From Sulfurovum sp. UBA4779 (GTDB lineage: Bacteria > Campylobacterota > Campylobacteria > Campylobacterales > Sulfurovaceae), in contig DHHF01000014.1 of NCBI GenBank assembly GCA_002403155.1, positions 1 to 64,000 of the forward strand: a DNA stretch of 64,000 nt, given 5' to 3'. The notes below the pieces were generated by a model. That model did no database searches and was not told where the DNA came from. It worked only from the letters and a program-made list of their open reading frames with translations. Shown here one piece after another: positions 25,880-34,916 of the stretch. Positions within the stretch are counted from its first letter, which is position 1. Each line of letters begins with the position of its first letter. The position numbers were made by a program, and so were the translations under genes.

Positions 25880-26514
25880 CAGTTCTCACGATAGCCATTG
25901 ATTTGTTTTACTATATACTCATAATCGCTCAGCAAAAACTCCAAAACCAGTTCCGCGCCGTCATGATAAAGCGGAGTTTGCGCTTCTTTTTTCATATTGA
26001 TCAAAAACAAAGGAGCCCATTCAAGCAAATGGTCTTTTAAAAAACCTCGCTGTATCTCCAAAATCTCTTTGATCCCTTCGCTGTCTTTTGCCTCATAGGC
26101 CTTTTTAAGGGCTTGATTGAGCAGATACATAAACTCCAACTCTACTCCGATATGATCGGGGCTCACCACCCTTGCCTTGTCAAGCTCTACTCTAAAATCA
26201 AGTGCATTATACAGGGCGATGACGGGATTATCTCCTCCGCTTTCTATCATTTGATCTTCTCTTGTATAAAAGCTTTCATACGGAACCAAATGCATTAAAA
26301 AAAGATTGGCAAAATCCACATCATAATATTTTTCTTTAAGCATGTCCATGGATAGCTCCTGATGCTTACTCCAAGCTTTATAATTTGGAAACATCTCTAA
26401 AATCGCTTCATCGCGATGGATCGATTCTAAAAATGTCTTATCAACCTCCATCATCATCAGTCTTGAAATTAAACCGTATAAAACAGTGCGATTTTCTATA
26501 TCTTCGATTGTCAT
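25879..26514 (-). CDS. TorD-family molybdoenzyme chaperone
   Basis: This redox-enzyme maturation protein would bind the Tat signal of the partner catalytic subunit and hold it until the molybdenum cofactor is loaded. The 211-residue all-helical protein carries the family hallmarks YESFYTREDQ, the spaced segment SPDHIGVELEFMYLL and FLKDHLLEWAPLF. The catalytic-subunit gene lies upstream on the same strand with a gap of about 100 bases, which I find to hold only AT-rich sequence. The chaperone and target are therefore linked by position. No signal peptide, as expected for a cytoplasmic chaperone. Confidence 0.88.
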   Translation of the reverse strand: MTIEDIENRTVLYGLISRLMMMEVDKTFLESIHRDEAILEMFPNYKAWSKHQELSMDMLKEKYYDVDFANLFLMHLVPYESFYTREDQMIESGGDNPVIALYNALDFRVELDKARVVSPDHIGVELEFMYLLNQALKKAYEAKDSEGIKEILEIQRGFLKDHLLEWAPLFLINMKKEAQTPLYHDGAELVLEFLLSDYEYIVKQINGYREN

Positions 26515-26613
26515 TTATTTCCTTCTGATGCCATTTTCGTTCAAATTCTCATTATTTTCGCAGCAGCGTTAATGCAGCTGCAAAATTGTAAAATCATTAT
26601 TTTATAGAGTCTC

Positions 26614-29600
26614 TTAATCTCTAATATTAACAGACCATGCCTTATCTGTCAACGCCCACACAGGCCTTTTCAATTCTTTTGGCCTTCTGGTAGTATTGGT
26701 GCTATCAAGCGGCCGGGCAAGCTTGTCTCTCCATGCTTGATATACTTTCATATTATTGTCATAATTTACATAAATATCCCCGATTTTATGTTCTTTTCCT
26801 GCCGCCTCGATCGAAACTTTTTGATGCCAAGCATGCGCACCTGAGATCGGGTCAGGATGTGCAGGTGCGACTGCATTTTGCCATGAACCGCTCAAACCGT
26901 CCCACCATACGTTATCAATGTCTCTGTTGTATTCTTTAAATTGCCAAGAATTTTTTCTCTCCATAAGCCCTGCATCGATACCCTGTTTAGGCTTAAGCGT
27001 GCCCATCTTCTCATCCATCGTCATCTCATAAAGCGGCGCTCCCATACCCATGACTCCCAATTTTTCTTTAAATCCGGGAATCTCGATTGCATTTTGAAGT
27101 TTCCATCGTCCTGCATGATGAGAACAAGCCAAAGTACCCGGCAGAATACCCTCCGTCGGTACAGCCATCGCAATGAAATAACCGCTCTCAAGTCCTGATA
27201 CGGTATCGGTGATGGTCACCTTGATCGCATCTCCCCGCTTAATATTCAATCGCTTGGCATCGCTGGCGGCTATCCAAATCGGATTGTGGTTTTGCGAAAT
27301 CTCCATGAGATGCTTGGAGTTCACTGAGCGCGTATGGATATTGTACGGCAATCTAAATATCGGATTTAGCGCAAAATCATTCTCTTTTTGCATATGATCA
27401 TGATGAATCTGGCTGACGATATGTACCATCTTCTCTCTTTGCTCTTTGGTGACAGGATAGATCGGTATGGCATACTCCGGCCACTTCCACTCTTTCATCC
27501 AGCTTGCAAAAAACTCCATCTTGCGGCTAGAGGATTTAAAACCTTCCACTACCTTGTCTCCTAAAATAAGCCCCATTGCTTTTACCTCTTCGCTCCCGGC
27601 CACTTTGGCTTTGACCACACCGTTAGGTTCTACCGTAAGCGTGGAAGCATCAAACTTCATCTCCATTGACTCGATCACACCGTTTTCGTTCTTCAACTCC
27701 CGCTCTTGAGGCCTAAAAATATTGTCCTCTTCCAGCCATGCTCCCATATCTCTCATCATCTCGTAATTTGGGTATTTGCTGTTGGCATATTTCGGGTTTT
27801 TTGAAGCCGCGGCTTTTAGATGATGCACATGATCAAATGCCGCCTGATACCATTCGGGAATGGTTACCGGTCTGCTCGGGTCTTCTTTGGATGCCCAATG
27901 CTTTTTCACTCCCAAACTTCCGTCAGGATCGACATAATGCACAAACATATTTGCCCAAAACTCTATCTCTTCCCAGATTTCGCCAAGACCGGCTTTCATA
28001 TGCGCCTCAAGTGTTGCTTTGGCCGGATCAGTCGGTTTCCATCCCATCTTTTCAAGTGCTACACGCAGCACAGGCTGTCTAAAGCCCAACCATCTTGCCG
28101 GTTTTGTCGCTTCGGAGTGCTGATCGTGTCTTTCTCCTGCAAGCCCTGTAGGAAGGATATAATCACAATACCAATTTGTTTCAGACCAGGTAGGCGAAAG
28201 ATTGAAAGTAAGCTCCATCTTGTCTTCGCGCTTTAATACCTCTATCCATCTGAACCCGTCCGGATTGATCCATACGGGATTGTACATTCTCGGGATATAT
28301 ACTGCGATCTTTTGCGGAACATTCAACCCCTTGTCGGCCCATTTTTTTTGCCATGCTTCATCCGCAAGCAAATGAGGCAGCAGATAACTCGGCTCATTGG
28401 TGCTTAGCGGAAAATCTGGCGGGAACAATAGCTCATTCCACGCATCCACTTTTTCAGGCTTCTTGCCGGCTTCGGTAGCCGCATCCCCTTTAGCATTGAT
28501 AAAAATCTCATGGAACCCGTAGCATCCCACATTGCCCACATCGCCCCTCATACATCCTCTCAAAGCCAATGCGAGCACGCCTGCCCTTACATTCATCCAG
28601 CCGCCGCGGTTGCCGATCGTTCCGGCTCTCCAAAAATAGGTTGTGACCTTATCGCCGCCTTCGATAAACATATCAAAAAGCTTTGATAAGGTTGCAGCAT
28701 CCACTCTGCACTCTTTTGCGGCAAATTCCAGCGTATAAGGCGCATACATCTCTCGAAGAATTTTAATAAAATCTTCGTAGCTTCCTCCTTCGGGAAGCTT
28801 GGAAATATAGCCTTGTGCAACGATAAACTCAAGATATTCAGTATCCCTGATAAATACGTCCCAATTGATCCATTGTTTCATAAAATCATGATCGATATAA
28901 TCCCTGCCTGTTTTTGGATCCTTTTCGTTTACGATTCGATTGACCAAATAAAGATAAAGCGCTGCTTCCGTTCCCGGCCAAATAGGCACCCAAAGGTCTG
29001 CCATTCCGGCCGAATTGGACATGCGCGGATCCATCACCACCAATTTTGCACCTTTTTTTCTCGCATCGGCTATAAATCCGGCATGCTGTTGAAAAAAATG
29101 CCCTGCATCTGCTGCGTGGGATGACTGTAAAAAGATCAGCTTGCTGTTTGCCCAATCCGGAGAGGGTCTGTCGTCCCCTGACCAATGCGTCAATCCCTGT
29201 CTTGTTCCCGCACTGCAAACATTGCTGTGCGAATTGTGTCCGTCCACTCCCATCGAATAAAGCACTCTATGGCCAAATCCGCTCTCATTGGGGCGTCCCA
29301 CATGATACATGATCGACTTTTTAGAAAGCTCATCCCCGCTCTTTAGCGTATCATGCATCTTTTTGCCGATTGTCTGCATTGCTTCTTCCCATGTCGTACG
29401 CACCCATTTGCCTTCGCCGCGCTTGGAGCCCGGTGCCCTTTTTAGCGGAAACGGTATACGATCCGGATCATACATTTGCGATTGTACCGCATAGCCTTTG
29501 GCACAATTTCGCCCGCGGCTTGCAGGATGCAAAGGGTTACCCATGTATTTTCTGACTTTTAAATCTTTAGGATCTTTGGACTGTTTATAAGCTCCGATAT

Positions 29601-29967
29601 CCACCCACCCGGTCAGCCCGCATGCAGCTTCGCAATTTGAACAGATTAAAGGCACCAACATATACTCCGTCGCTTTAATTCCGTTAGGATTGTCGACACT
29701 GCCAACACCGTTACGTAGTGTGCCTCCCCGCTTCCAGTCATGGCCGTCAAGCTCGGTAAAACTATCCCACTGCTCTAACGGAGGATAAAATGAAAGCGTT
29801 TTGGGCGTAGCGGTAAAACTGTTCTCTGCTACAGCAGGGGTTTCTGCTATTTTCTTAAAAGCACCTGCCGCAAGTGTAGCGCCTGCTACGGAATACGCAG
29901 TACCTTTCAGAAAAGTCCTTCTGCTTTCCATAAAAACAGGCTGTTGATTGTTCATTGATTTTGTCAT
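26614..29967 (-). CDS. Tat-exported molybdopterin oxidoreductase catalytic subunit (tetrathionate/polysulfide/arsenate reductase superfamily)
   Basis: This periplasmic bis-MGD molybdoenzyme subunit has 1117 residues, larger than typical PsrA (about 750-800) and nearer to TtrA (about 1000). A Tat signal is seen at SRRTFLKG (Arg16-Arg17) followed by a hydrophobic alanine-rich stretch. The N-terminal 4Fe-4S cluster ligands are Cys109, Cys112, Cys116 and Cys155. The likely Mo ligand is Cys251 in SNVCSAGTRQG, as in Psr/Ttr/Arr enzymes. The substrate cannot be read from the sequence: polysulfide, tetrathionate, thiosulfate, selenate or arsenate are all possible. The operon order (FeS, anchor, catalytic) recalls ttrBCA and srdBCA. 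Confidence 0.9.
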   Translation of the reverse strand: MTKSMNNQQPVFMESRRTFLKGTAYSVAGATLAAGAFKKIAETPAVAENSFTATPKTLSFYPPLEQWDSFTELDGHDWKRGGTLRNGVGSVDNPNGIKATEYMLVPLICSNCEAACGLTGWVDIGAYKQSKDPKDLKVRKYMGNPLHPASRGRNCAKGYAVQSQMYDPDRIPFPLKRAPGSKRGEGKWVRTTWEEAMQTIGKKMHDTLKSGDELSKKSIMYHVGRPNESGFGHRVLYSMGVDGHNSHSNVCSAGTRQGLTHWSGDDRPSPDWANSKLIFLQSSHAADAGHFFQQHAGFIADARKKGAKLVVMDPRMSNSAGMADLWVPIWPGTEAALYLYLVNRIVNEKDPKTGRDYIDHDFMKQWINWDVFIRDTEYLEFIVAQGYISKLPEGGSYEDFIKILREMYAPYTLEFAAKECRVDAATLSKLFDMFIEGGDKVTTYFWRAGTIGNRGGWMNVRAGVLALALRGCMRGDVGNVGCYGFHEIFINAKGDAATEAGKKPEKVDAWNELLFPPDFPLSTNEPSYLLPHLLADEAWQKKWADKGLNVPQKIAVYIPRMYNPVWINPDGFRWIEVLKREDKMELTFNLSPTWSETNWYCDYILPTGLAGERHDQHSEATKPARWLGFRQPVLRVALEKMGWKPTDPAKATLEAHMKAGLGEIWEEIEFWANMFVHYVDPDGSLGVKKHWASKEDPSRPVTIPEWYQAAFDHVHHLKAAASKNPKYANSKYPNYEMMRDMGAWLEEDNIFRPQERELKNENGVIESMEMKFDASTLTVEPNGVVKAKVAGSEEVKAMGLILGDKVVEGFKSSSRKMEFFASWMKEWKWPEYAIPIYPVTKEQREKMVHIVSQIHHDHMQKENDFALNPIFRLPYNIHTRSVNSKHLMEISQNHNPIWIAASDAKRLNIKRGDAIKVTITDTVSGLESGYFIAMAVPTEGILPGTLACSHHAGRWKLQNAIEIPGFKEKLGVMGMGAPLYEMTMDEKMGTLKPKQGIDAGLMERKNSWQFKEYNRDIDNVWWDGLSGSWQNAVAPAHPDPISGAHAWHQKVSIEAAGKEHKIGDIYVNYDNNMKVYQAWRDKLARPLDSTNTTRRPKELKRPVWALTDKAWSVNIRD

Positions 29968-29980
29968 CTGTTTCTCCTTA

Positions 29981-30931
29981 TCAACTCAACGGTAACATTT
30001 GAGGAATTTTAAGCCATACATCTTTTGCAAGATAAAGCCCGGCCAACGTCAAAATAGCTGCAAATCTCAATACTGTCTTATTATCGTTTTTTACAGTACT
30101 TGCTGCCAAGAAAAAAGGAATAATAAACCCAAGTATCATTCCAAACCAAAACTCAGCGCTGTACTCTCCGCCTGCATGTATGTAGGCCAAGGTTGCTTCT
30201 GCTTCTGAAGATTTAAATGAGAAAAAGTATTCCCCCATATACATGAAAAAGCTTGCACTGACAGCAAACATAAGAATCAATGACAAATCTCTTCTTGCTT
30301 CTTTATTCCAAGAACCTGATGACAAAATCAATGCTGCAGATCCTGCCATCAAGGCTGCAAGAAACATTTGCATCATCTCTGTGGGAGCTTGCCACAACTC
30401 CCTTGCGCTTGATTCTGCCATAATGATCGCTGTGTACATTGTCACAGGAATGGCCAAAAAAACTACAAAAGGAAAGATTTTTTCATAAAAACCGCTATTG
30501 TTTCTTGCCATTGCCGTAACTTTACACTTTTTACCGCCCAGCCGGGGAAAGGCATCCGCCGCGCCGATCACCATCAAAATAGTCACTAAAAGCGTAAAAA
30601 GCGATGCCATCCATGCTCCCACAGTGATTGCAGATGTCCAATGAGGATACAAAAAGATATTGATCATTCTGTAAGGCTGATGCAAATCCACCAAAGTAAA
30701 CAACAAAAAAACATTCAATGCCACAAAGGAAAGAAGCGGCATCATCCATCTAAGATTGGGGGTCTCTTCTTTTTTATATCTATATAAAAGATAAGCCCCT
30801 ACCAAAATCACACCCGTTCCAATACTTTTGGCCCACATATTGAGTGTGATCATCCATCCCCAAATTATCCCCGGAAGCGCAACATCCAGCGTTACCACTG
30901 CTTGTGTTGCCTGTATCGTATTCTCAACCAT
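29981..30931 (-). CDS. NrfD/PsrC-type membrane anchor, quinol-oxidising subunit
   Basis: This integral membrane subunit of 316 residues has about eight to nine hydrophobic helices, for example GVILVGAYLLYRY, LLSFVALNVFLLFTLVDL, IFPFVVFLAIPVTMYTAII and FWFGMILGFIIPFFLAAST. The pattern WHQP/LVDLHQPYRMINIFLYPHW fits NrfD/PsrC/TtrC proteins. These bind menaquinol and pass electrons through the FeS subunit to the periplasmic catalytic subunit. Its start overlaps the stop of the FeS subunit gene by one base, and the catalytic gene follows 13 bases later. Menaquinone would come from the futalosine pathway (mqnE is in this window). Confidence 0.88.
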   Translation of the reverse strand: MVENTIQATQAVVTLDVALPGIIWGWMITLNMWAKSIGTGVILVGAYLLYRYKKEETPNLRWMMPLLSFVALNVFLLFTLVDLHQPYRMINIFLYPHWTSAITVGAWMASLFTLLVTILMVIGAADAFPRLGGKKCKVTAMARNNSGFYEKIFPFVVFLAIPVTMYTAIIMAESSARELWQAPTEMMQMFLAALMAGSAALILSSGSWNKEARRDLSLILMFAVSASFFMYMGEYFFSFKSSEAEATLAYIHAGGEYSAEFWFGMILGFIIPFFLAASTVKNDNKTVLRFAAILTLAGLYLAKDVWLKIPQMLPLS

Positions 30932-31683
30932 TAATGACCTCCTTCTTTTGATTTTGTTTGGCCGGCATCAAAATCCATAAAAGCTTTATTATCAGCTGTT
31001 TCATGCCCTATAAACGGCGCCAAAAATCTATCAATGACGCCATGGTGGGGATCTCCGTTGTGCGCAAGATGCGTTACATTGTTGAACAATCCATACCCTT
31101 CCAGCCTTTGATGCGCAAGCGGATTGAGCGTTTGTGTGCCTCCGCCCACATAATAGTGTTTGGGATTGGTATGTTTTTCAGGTTTTCGTACCTGTATATT
31201 GCCTTGATGTTCCATAATATAACGCGATATATAGCTATGTTCATCTTCCACATCACCAAATATGTTTGCCTCAACCGGGCACGCTACGACACATGCCGGC
31301 ATCATTCCGCTTTCTATCCTATGCGCACAATACGTACATTTGTCTGCCGTATTGGTTTCAGGGTCCATATAGATAGCCCCATAAGGACATGCCATCATGC
31401 ATCCTGCACACCCGATACATCTGCTGCTGTCAATATTGACAATGCCATTTTCCAAATAATGCAATGCAGACACCGGACATATTCGTTCACAAGGAGCATT
31501 CTCGCAATGATTGCAGCGTAACGGCGTAAAAGATCTTGAAGTGTTGGGGAAAGATCCTATATCAATATATTTTACACGCAGACGCCATGAGCTAAGCGGT
31601 ACTTCGTTTTCCACCTTACAGGCGATTTCACAACCTTTGCAGCCCATGCAAAGGTTGAGGTCAACTAAAAACCCCAGTTTCAT
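30931..31683 (-). CDS. Four-cluster 4Fe-4S electron-transfer subunit (PsrB/TtrB type)
   Basis: The 250-residue ferredoxin-like subunit has four cysteine clusters typical of the DmsB/PsrB/TtrB family: CMGCKGCEIAC, CNHCENAPCERICPVSAL, CIGCAGCMMACPYGAI and CTYCAHRIESGMMPACVVACP. No Tat signal is visible, unlike Salmonella TtrB, so it is presumably exported in complex with the catalytic subunit. It is the first gene of the operon, with GGAGAAAAG before the ATG, and is preceded by a long dyad in the leader. A long C-terminal tail rich in His and Gly (about residues 185-250) extends beyond the clusters. Confidence 0.92.
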   Translation of the reverse strand: MKLGFLVDLNLCMGCKGCEIACKVENEVPLSSWRLRVKYIDIGSFPNTSRSFTPLRCNHCENAPCERICPVSALHYLENGIVNIDSSRCIGCAGCMMACPYGAIYMDPETNTADKCTYCAHRIESGMMPACVVACPVEANIFGDVEDEHSYISRYIMEHQGNIQVRKPEKHTNPKHYYVGGGTQTLNPLAHQRLEGYGLFNNVTHLAHNGDPHHGVIDRFLAPFIGHETADNKAFMDFDAGQTKSKEGGH

Positions 31684-31712
31684 ACTTTTCTCCTTGTATA
31701 GTAATAATTCTC

Positions 31713-31772
31713 ATAATACTTTTGCTACACATTTGTAGATAAGTATTATTAATACAAGATAATTCTATTATA
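31713..31772 (-). promoter_or_regulatory. Promoter and nested dyad leading the molybdoenzyme operon
   Basis: A -10-like TATAAT lies on the minus strand at 31767-31772. Between it and the first gene is a 37-base nested dyad: outer arms ATAATACTT (31713-31721) and AAGTATTAT (31741-31749), inner arms CTACA (31725-31729) and TGTAG (31734-31738). It would sit in the 5' leader, as either a repressor operator or a transcript hairpin. The gap from 31684 to 31906 holds nothing else that I can identify. Confidence 0.55.
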
Positions 31773-31906
31773 TAAAGTTTTAACTTTGTATGATTTTTAA
31801 AAAAAAAGGGGTTTGCGTGGAAAATTCTTGCCAAACTGTGAAAAATCGCCCTATGAAAGGTTTTTGTTTTCAATTAAATTCATAAATACCATCAAAAACT
31901 TTTGCA

Positions 31907-32932
31907 TCATTTCAAAACAAACGAAAAAACAGAGCCTTTATTGAGTTCGCTTTCAATTTCTAATTTTGTATGATGAAGTGTCAAAATTGTTTTAACGATA
32001 GAGAGCCCAAGTCCCATGGAGTTATCCCAATTGTGTTCACCAGACCGATAAAATTTTTTTGTCACTTTGTCAATATCTTTAGGCGCGATACCTACGCCTT
32101 TATCTTCTACGGATATTCTTTGGGAATCTATCGTGACTATCACCTTGTCTTTGGAGTATTTAAGCGCATTTTCTATGAGGTTTTTAAAGACAACATCCAT
32201 TAAGGTCCTGTCTGCTTCTACAAAACGATTTTTTCCCTGTACAATGATTTCTCTATGTTTGTATTTTTCTCCAAGAGCGGCTTTTGTCTCTTGTGCCAAC
32301 TCCAATATGTCAAATTTGCTTTTGTGGAGTTTTGTTTCTTTGCTTTCAAATTTATTCCATAAAATTAAACGGCCCAAAAGACTTTCTATTTTATTGCCGT
32401 TATTGTAAATTTTATTTAAAAATTTCTCCTGAAGAGGCTTGGGGATATTCGGATCATCCTGCAATGTTTGCGCATAACCCATAATAGAAGCGATCGGATT
32501 GCGAAATTCATGGGCAATCGCAGAAATCATATCGGCACGCTGTCTATTTTTTAGTTTAAGTTTTGCATTATAGCGCTGTTTGATCTCTTCTCTTTTTTGT
32601 GCCCTTTTCAGTGCTTTGGCCAAATTTTGATTCAACTCTTCAAATTCTTGCGTAAAAAAATGAGCCTTATAATCTATTTTATCTATCTTGTCGATATTTT
32701 CAAGATATGTGTTGATCGTGTTGAGTTCTTTTTCCATATGTTTAGCCCCACGGTAAATGGAAAAAACAAAAAAAGAAAATGCCAAGGCCAACGATACTAT
32801 CGCTAAAACAATTGTATAGATATCATGGCCAAAAAGAAACAAACCTGAGGAAAAAACGATAAATATAAAAATGCTCAAAGTAACTAGCTTTGCCATCATG
32901 TATTCTTTAAAACTGGGCCGCCTAAAAAACAT
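31907..32932 (-). CDS. Orphan sensor histidine kinase
   Basis: The 341 residues have two N-terminal membrane segments with almost no periplasmic loop (about 13-60), a coiled-coil linker, a HisKA domain with His141 in AHEFRNPIASIMG, and an HATPase domain with NLIENALKYS, VEDKGVGIA and GLGLSIV. The lack of a periplasmic domain implies sensing in the membrane or cytoplasm. No response regulator is adjacent. It is the last gene of a minus-strand run with thioredoxin-like, dapE, rhodanese and FTR genes, and lies directly before the molybdoenzyme operon, which makes a redox signal attractive but unproven. A second start at MMAKLVTLS (12 codons later) is possible. Confidence 0.88.
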   Translation of the reverse strand: MFFRRPSFKEYMMAKLVTLSIFIFIVFSSGLFLFGHDIYTIVLAIVSLALAFSFFVFSIYRGAKHMEKELNTINTYLENIDKIDKIDYKAHFFTQEFEELNQNLAKALKRAQKREEIKQRYNAKLKLKNRQRADMISAIAHEFRNPIASIMGYAQTLQDDPNIPKPLQEKFLNKIYNNGNKIESLLGRLILWNKFESKETKLHKSKFDILELAQETKAALGEKYKHREIIVQGKNRFVEADRTLMDVVFKNLIENALKYSKDKVIVTIDSQRISVEDKGVGIAPKDIDKVTKKFYRSGEHNWDNSMGLGLSIVKTILTLHHTKLEIESELNKGSVFSFVLK

Positions 32933-32959
32933 ATCTGTTTTTGCTTTGATTATATTGTT

Positions 32960-33373
32960 TTAGTCTGTCTCTATCTGTTCAGAATGTGCCCGCTGGGCAT
33001 CATCAATATAGCACAAAAAATTTTCAACATCAAAGTATCCCACTACTTTTTGCAATATTTTTTTCTCCGGAGTCATAAAAAAAATAGTAGGCACGCCGCC
33101 AACCATAGGCAATTCTTTTATCTCTCTGCTCTCTTCCCTGGAAATTTTCACAAGGCTAAACGCCGCCAATCTTTTCTGCACGCTTTCATCCGCTAAGGTG
33201 TCTTGCTCCATTTTTTTGCACCATCGGCAGTGCTGGCTCTCCACCATCATCATAACATTTTTATGCTCTTTTCGTGCTATCTCAAATGCCGTATTGAGAT
33301 CTTTGTGCCAGGCCAATTCACCGGCCCACAATCCGCCCCACATCATTCCAAATAAAATCACAATTTTTTTCAT
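32960..33373 (-). CDS. Periplasmic thioredoxin-fold protein
   Basis: The 137-residue protein has a Sec signal peptide (MKKIVILFGMMWGGLWA) and a thioredoxin fold with the redox motif HCRWCKKM near residue 48 and the cis-proline GGVPTIFFM. It resembles the DUF255/SoxW/thioredoxin_7-like group (periplasmic disulfide reductases or heat-shock-type thioredoxins). The partner is not evident. The gene begins 34 bases after dapE and is followed 27 bases later by the histidine kinase. The region between has only a weak ribosome site for the kinase. Confidence 0.85.
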   Translation of the reverse strand: MKKIVILFGMMWGGLWAGELAWHKDLNTAFEIARKEHKNVMMMVESQHCRWCKKMEQDTLADESVQKRLAAFSLVKISREESREIKELPMVGGVPTIFFMTPEKKILQKVVGYFDVENFLCYIDDAQRAHSEQIETD

Positions 33374-33407
33374 CTCTTCCCTTTTTAGTTATATAAATGC
33401 TTTGGGC

Positions 33408-34517
33408 CTATGATGCATTTTCATCAAAATGCATCATCATATGCCTAAACACTTCGTAGAGGCCTTCCACTTCTTGAATGCTTGTTCGTTCGTTAGGGGC
33501 ATGTATCGTATCGTTTTTTACGCCGAACTCAACGACATCAACACCGTATGCTGCGATGAATCTTGCATCGCTCGTTCCGCCCGCTGCAGAAAAGTTCGTT
33601 TTGATCCCCGTTACGGCCACAATACTCTCAACAAGTTTTTTTACGATCAGAGAGTTTCTGCTTGTCACAAAAGGATATGCCGATTGCGTAAGCGTCAAAT
33701 CATACTCAAGCCCTTTAAAGCAGCTTTCTATATAAGATCGGATCTCATCTTGTGTCGTCTTTGTCGAATTTCGCACATTAAACATCATTTTTAGTATGCC
33801 GGGCGATACATTGGTAACCTCCATCCCTGAACGTATATCTGTGACCACTATCTTGCTTGGAGCAAAATTTTCATCCCCGTTGTCCAGATCAACACCTGCA
33901 ACCTTATTTAATATTCGGCTGATTTGATGGATAGGATTGACTGCTTTTTCCGGATAGGCTGCATGTCCCTGTCTTCCTTTCAGCGTCAAGATACCGTTTA
34001 TGGACCCTCTTCTTCCGATCTTGATCGCATCTCCAAAAACCGTTTCGCAAGTCGGCTCTGCCACAATACAATACTCCGGAAGAAGATCAATATCCTTTAA
34101 ATGTTCAAGCATCACCGCCGTACCGTATTTTGCATCCCCTTCTTCATCCGATGTAAGCAGAAGCGACAACCGTCCTTTAAAATAGTCGGTATCTTTCACT
34201 GCCTGCACAAAGGCAGCCACGCCGCTTTTCATATCTTGAGCACCTCGCGCATAGATATTGCCGTCTTTAATCATCGGAACAAAAGGGTTGGTCTCCCATC
34301 CTTCGCCGGCAGGCACAACATCTACATGGCCGGCAAAGCACAAATGGGGGCCTTCTGAAAACTTTTTTGTCAAAAAAAGGTTTTTCACCCCCTCTTTGTT
34401 TGCATAATACGCTTCATATCCTTGAAGGTACGATTCTAAAAAGGCCAAGGAGCCTGCATCGTTTGGAGTGAGGGATTCATAGCTGAGCAGCTTTATAAAA
34501 AGATCAATAACATTCAT
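33408..34517 (-). CDS. dapE: Succinyl-diaminopimelate desuccinylase
   Basis: DapE hydrolyses N-succinyl-LL-diaminopimelate in lysine and peptidoglycan synthesis. The 369-residue M20 metallopeptidase-family protein shows CFAGHVDVVPAGEGWETNPF (first metal His), GAQDMKSGVAAF, the catalytic/metal acidic TSDEEGDA and HAPNERTSIQEVEG near the C-terminus. It overlaps nothing, starting 6 bases after the rhodanese gene stop, so it is embedded in what is otherwise a thiol-redox gene run. The metal ligands seem complete. Confidence 0.94.
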   Translation of the reverse strand: MNVIDLFIKLLSYESLTPNDAGSLAFLESYLQGYEAYYANKEGVKNLFLTKKFSEGPHLCFAGHVDVVPAGEGWETNPFVPMIKDGNIYARGAQDMKSGVAAFVQAVKDTDYFKGRLSLLLTSDEEGDAKYGTAVMLEHLKDIDLLPEYCIVAEPTCETVFGDAIKIGRRGSINGILTLKGRQGHAAYPEKAVNPIHQISRILNKVAGVDLDNGDENFAPSKIVVTDIRSGMEVTNVSPGILKMMFNVRNSTKTTQDEIRSYIESCFKGLEYDLTLTQSAYPFVTSRNSLIVKKLVESIVAVTGIKTNFSAAGGTSDARFIAAYGVDVVEFGVKNDTIHAPNERTSIQEVEGLYEVFRHMMMHFDENAS

Positions 34518-34523
34518 TACAGT

Positions 34524-34859
34524 TCACTTCTCTATCTCGCCCAAATAAGTCACGATACCTCCGTCATGGTTGATCACATGCTGATGTCCGTTTCGCTTAA
34601 AAATCATTTGTACCTGAGCGCTTCGGCTGCCGGTGCGGCATGTAAAAATAATTGTTTTGTCTTGGGTTTGATCAAAAAGTGTTTGCGCCCAATTGGAAAA
34701 ATCAGATGTAGGTTTCAGCATATCTACCCCTTTGATATGGCCCATATCATACTCTATCTGCTCTCTTACATCCACCAAAATAAAATCCTCTTCCCCTCTT
34801 TCTCTGGCTTTCAAGAGACTTTCAAGTTCTTTTGAGGTGATACTGTTTTTTTGCAACAT
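34524..34859 (-). CDS. Single-domain rhodanese-like sulfurtransferase
   Basis: This single rhodanese domain of 111 residues has a family-typical start (ITSKELESLLKARE), the LVDVREQIEYDMGHIKGV region and the active-site loop TCRTGSRS, whose Cys would carry a persulfide. Such small rhodaneses often deliver sulfane sulfur to respiratory or biosynthetic partners. It has no signal peptide, so it is cytoplasmic. It lies between the FTR catalytic subunit and dapE in the same direction. Confidence 0.9.
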   Translation of the reverse strand: MLQKNSITSKELESLLKARERGEEDFILVDVREQIEYDMGHIKGVDMLKPTSDFSNWAQTLFDQTQDKTIIFTCRTGSRSAQVQMIFKRNGHQHVINHDGGIVTYLGEIEK

Positions 34860-34916
34860 GTTTTCTTCTTCCTTCTGTTGTCTTTTGCTCGCATTGCAAC
34901 TTTTGATCTTTATCGG

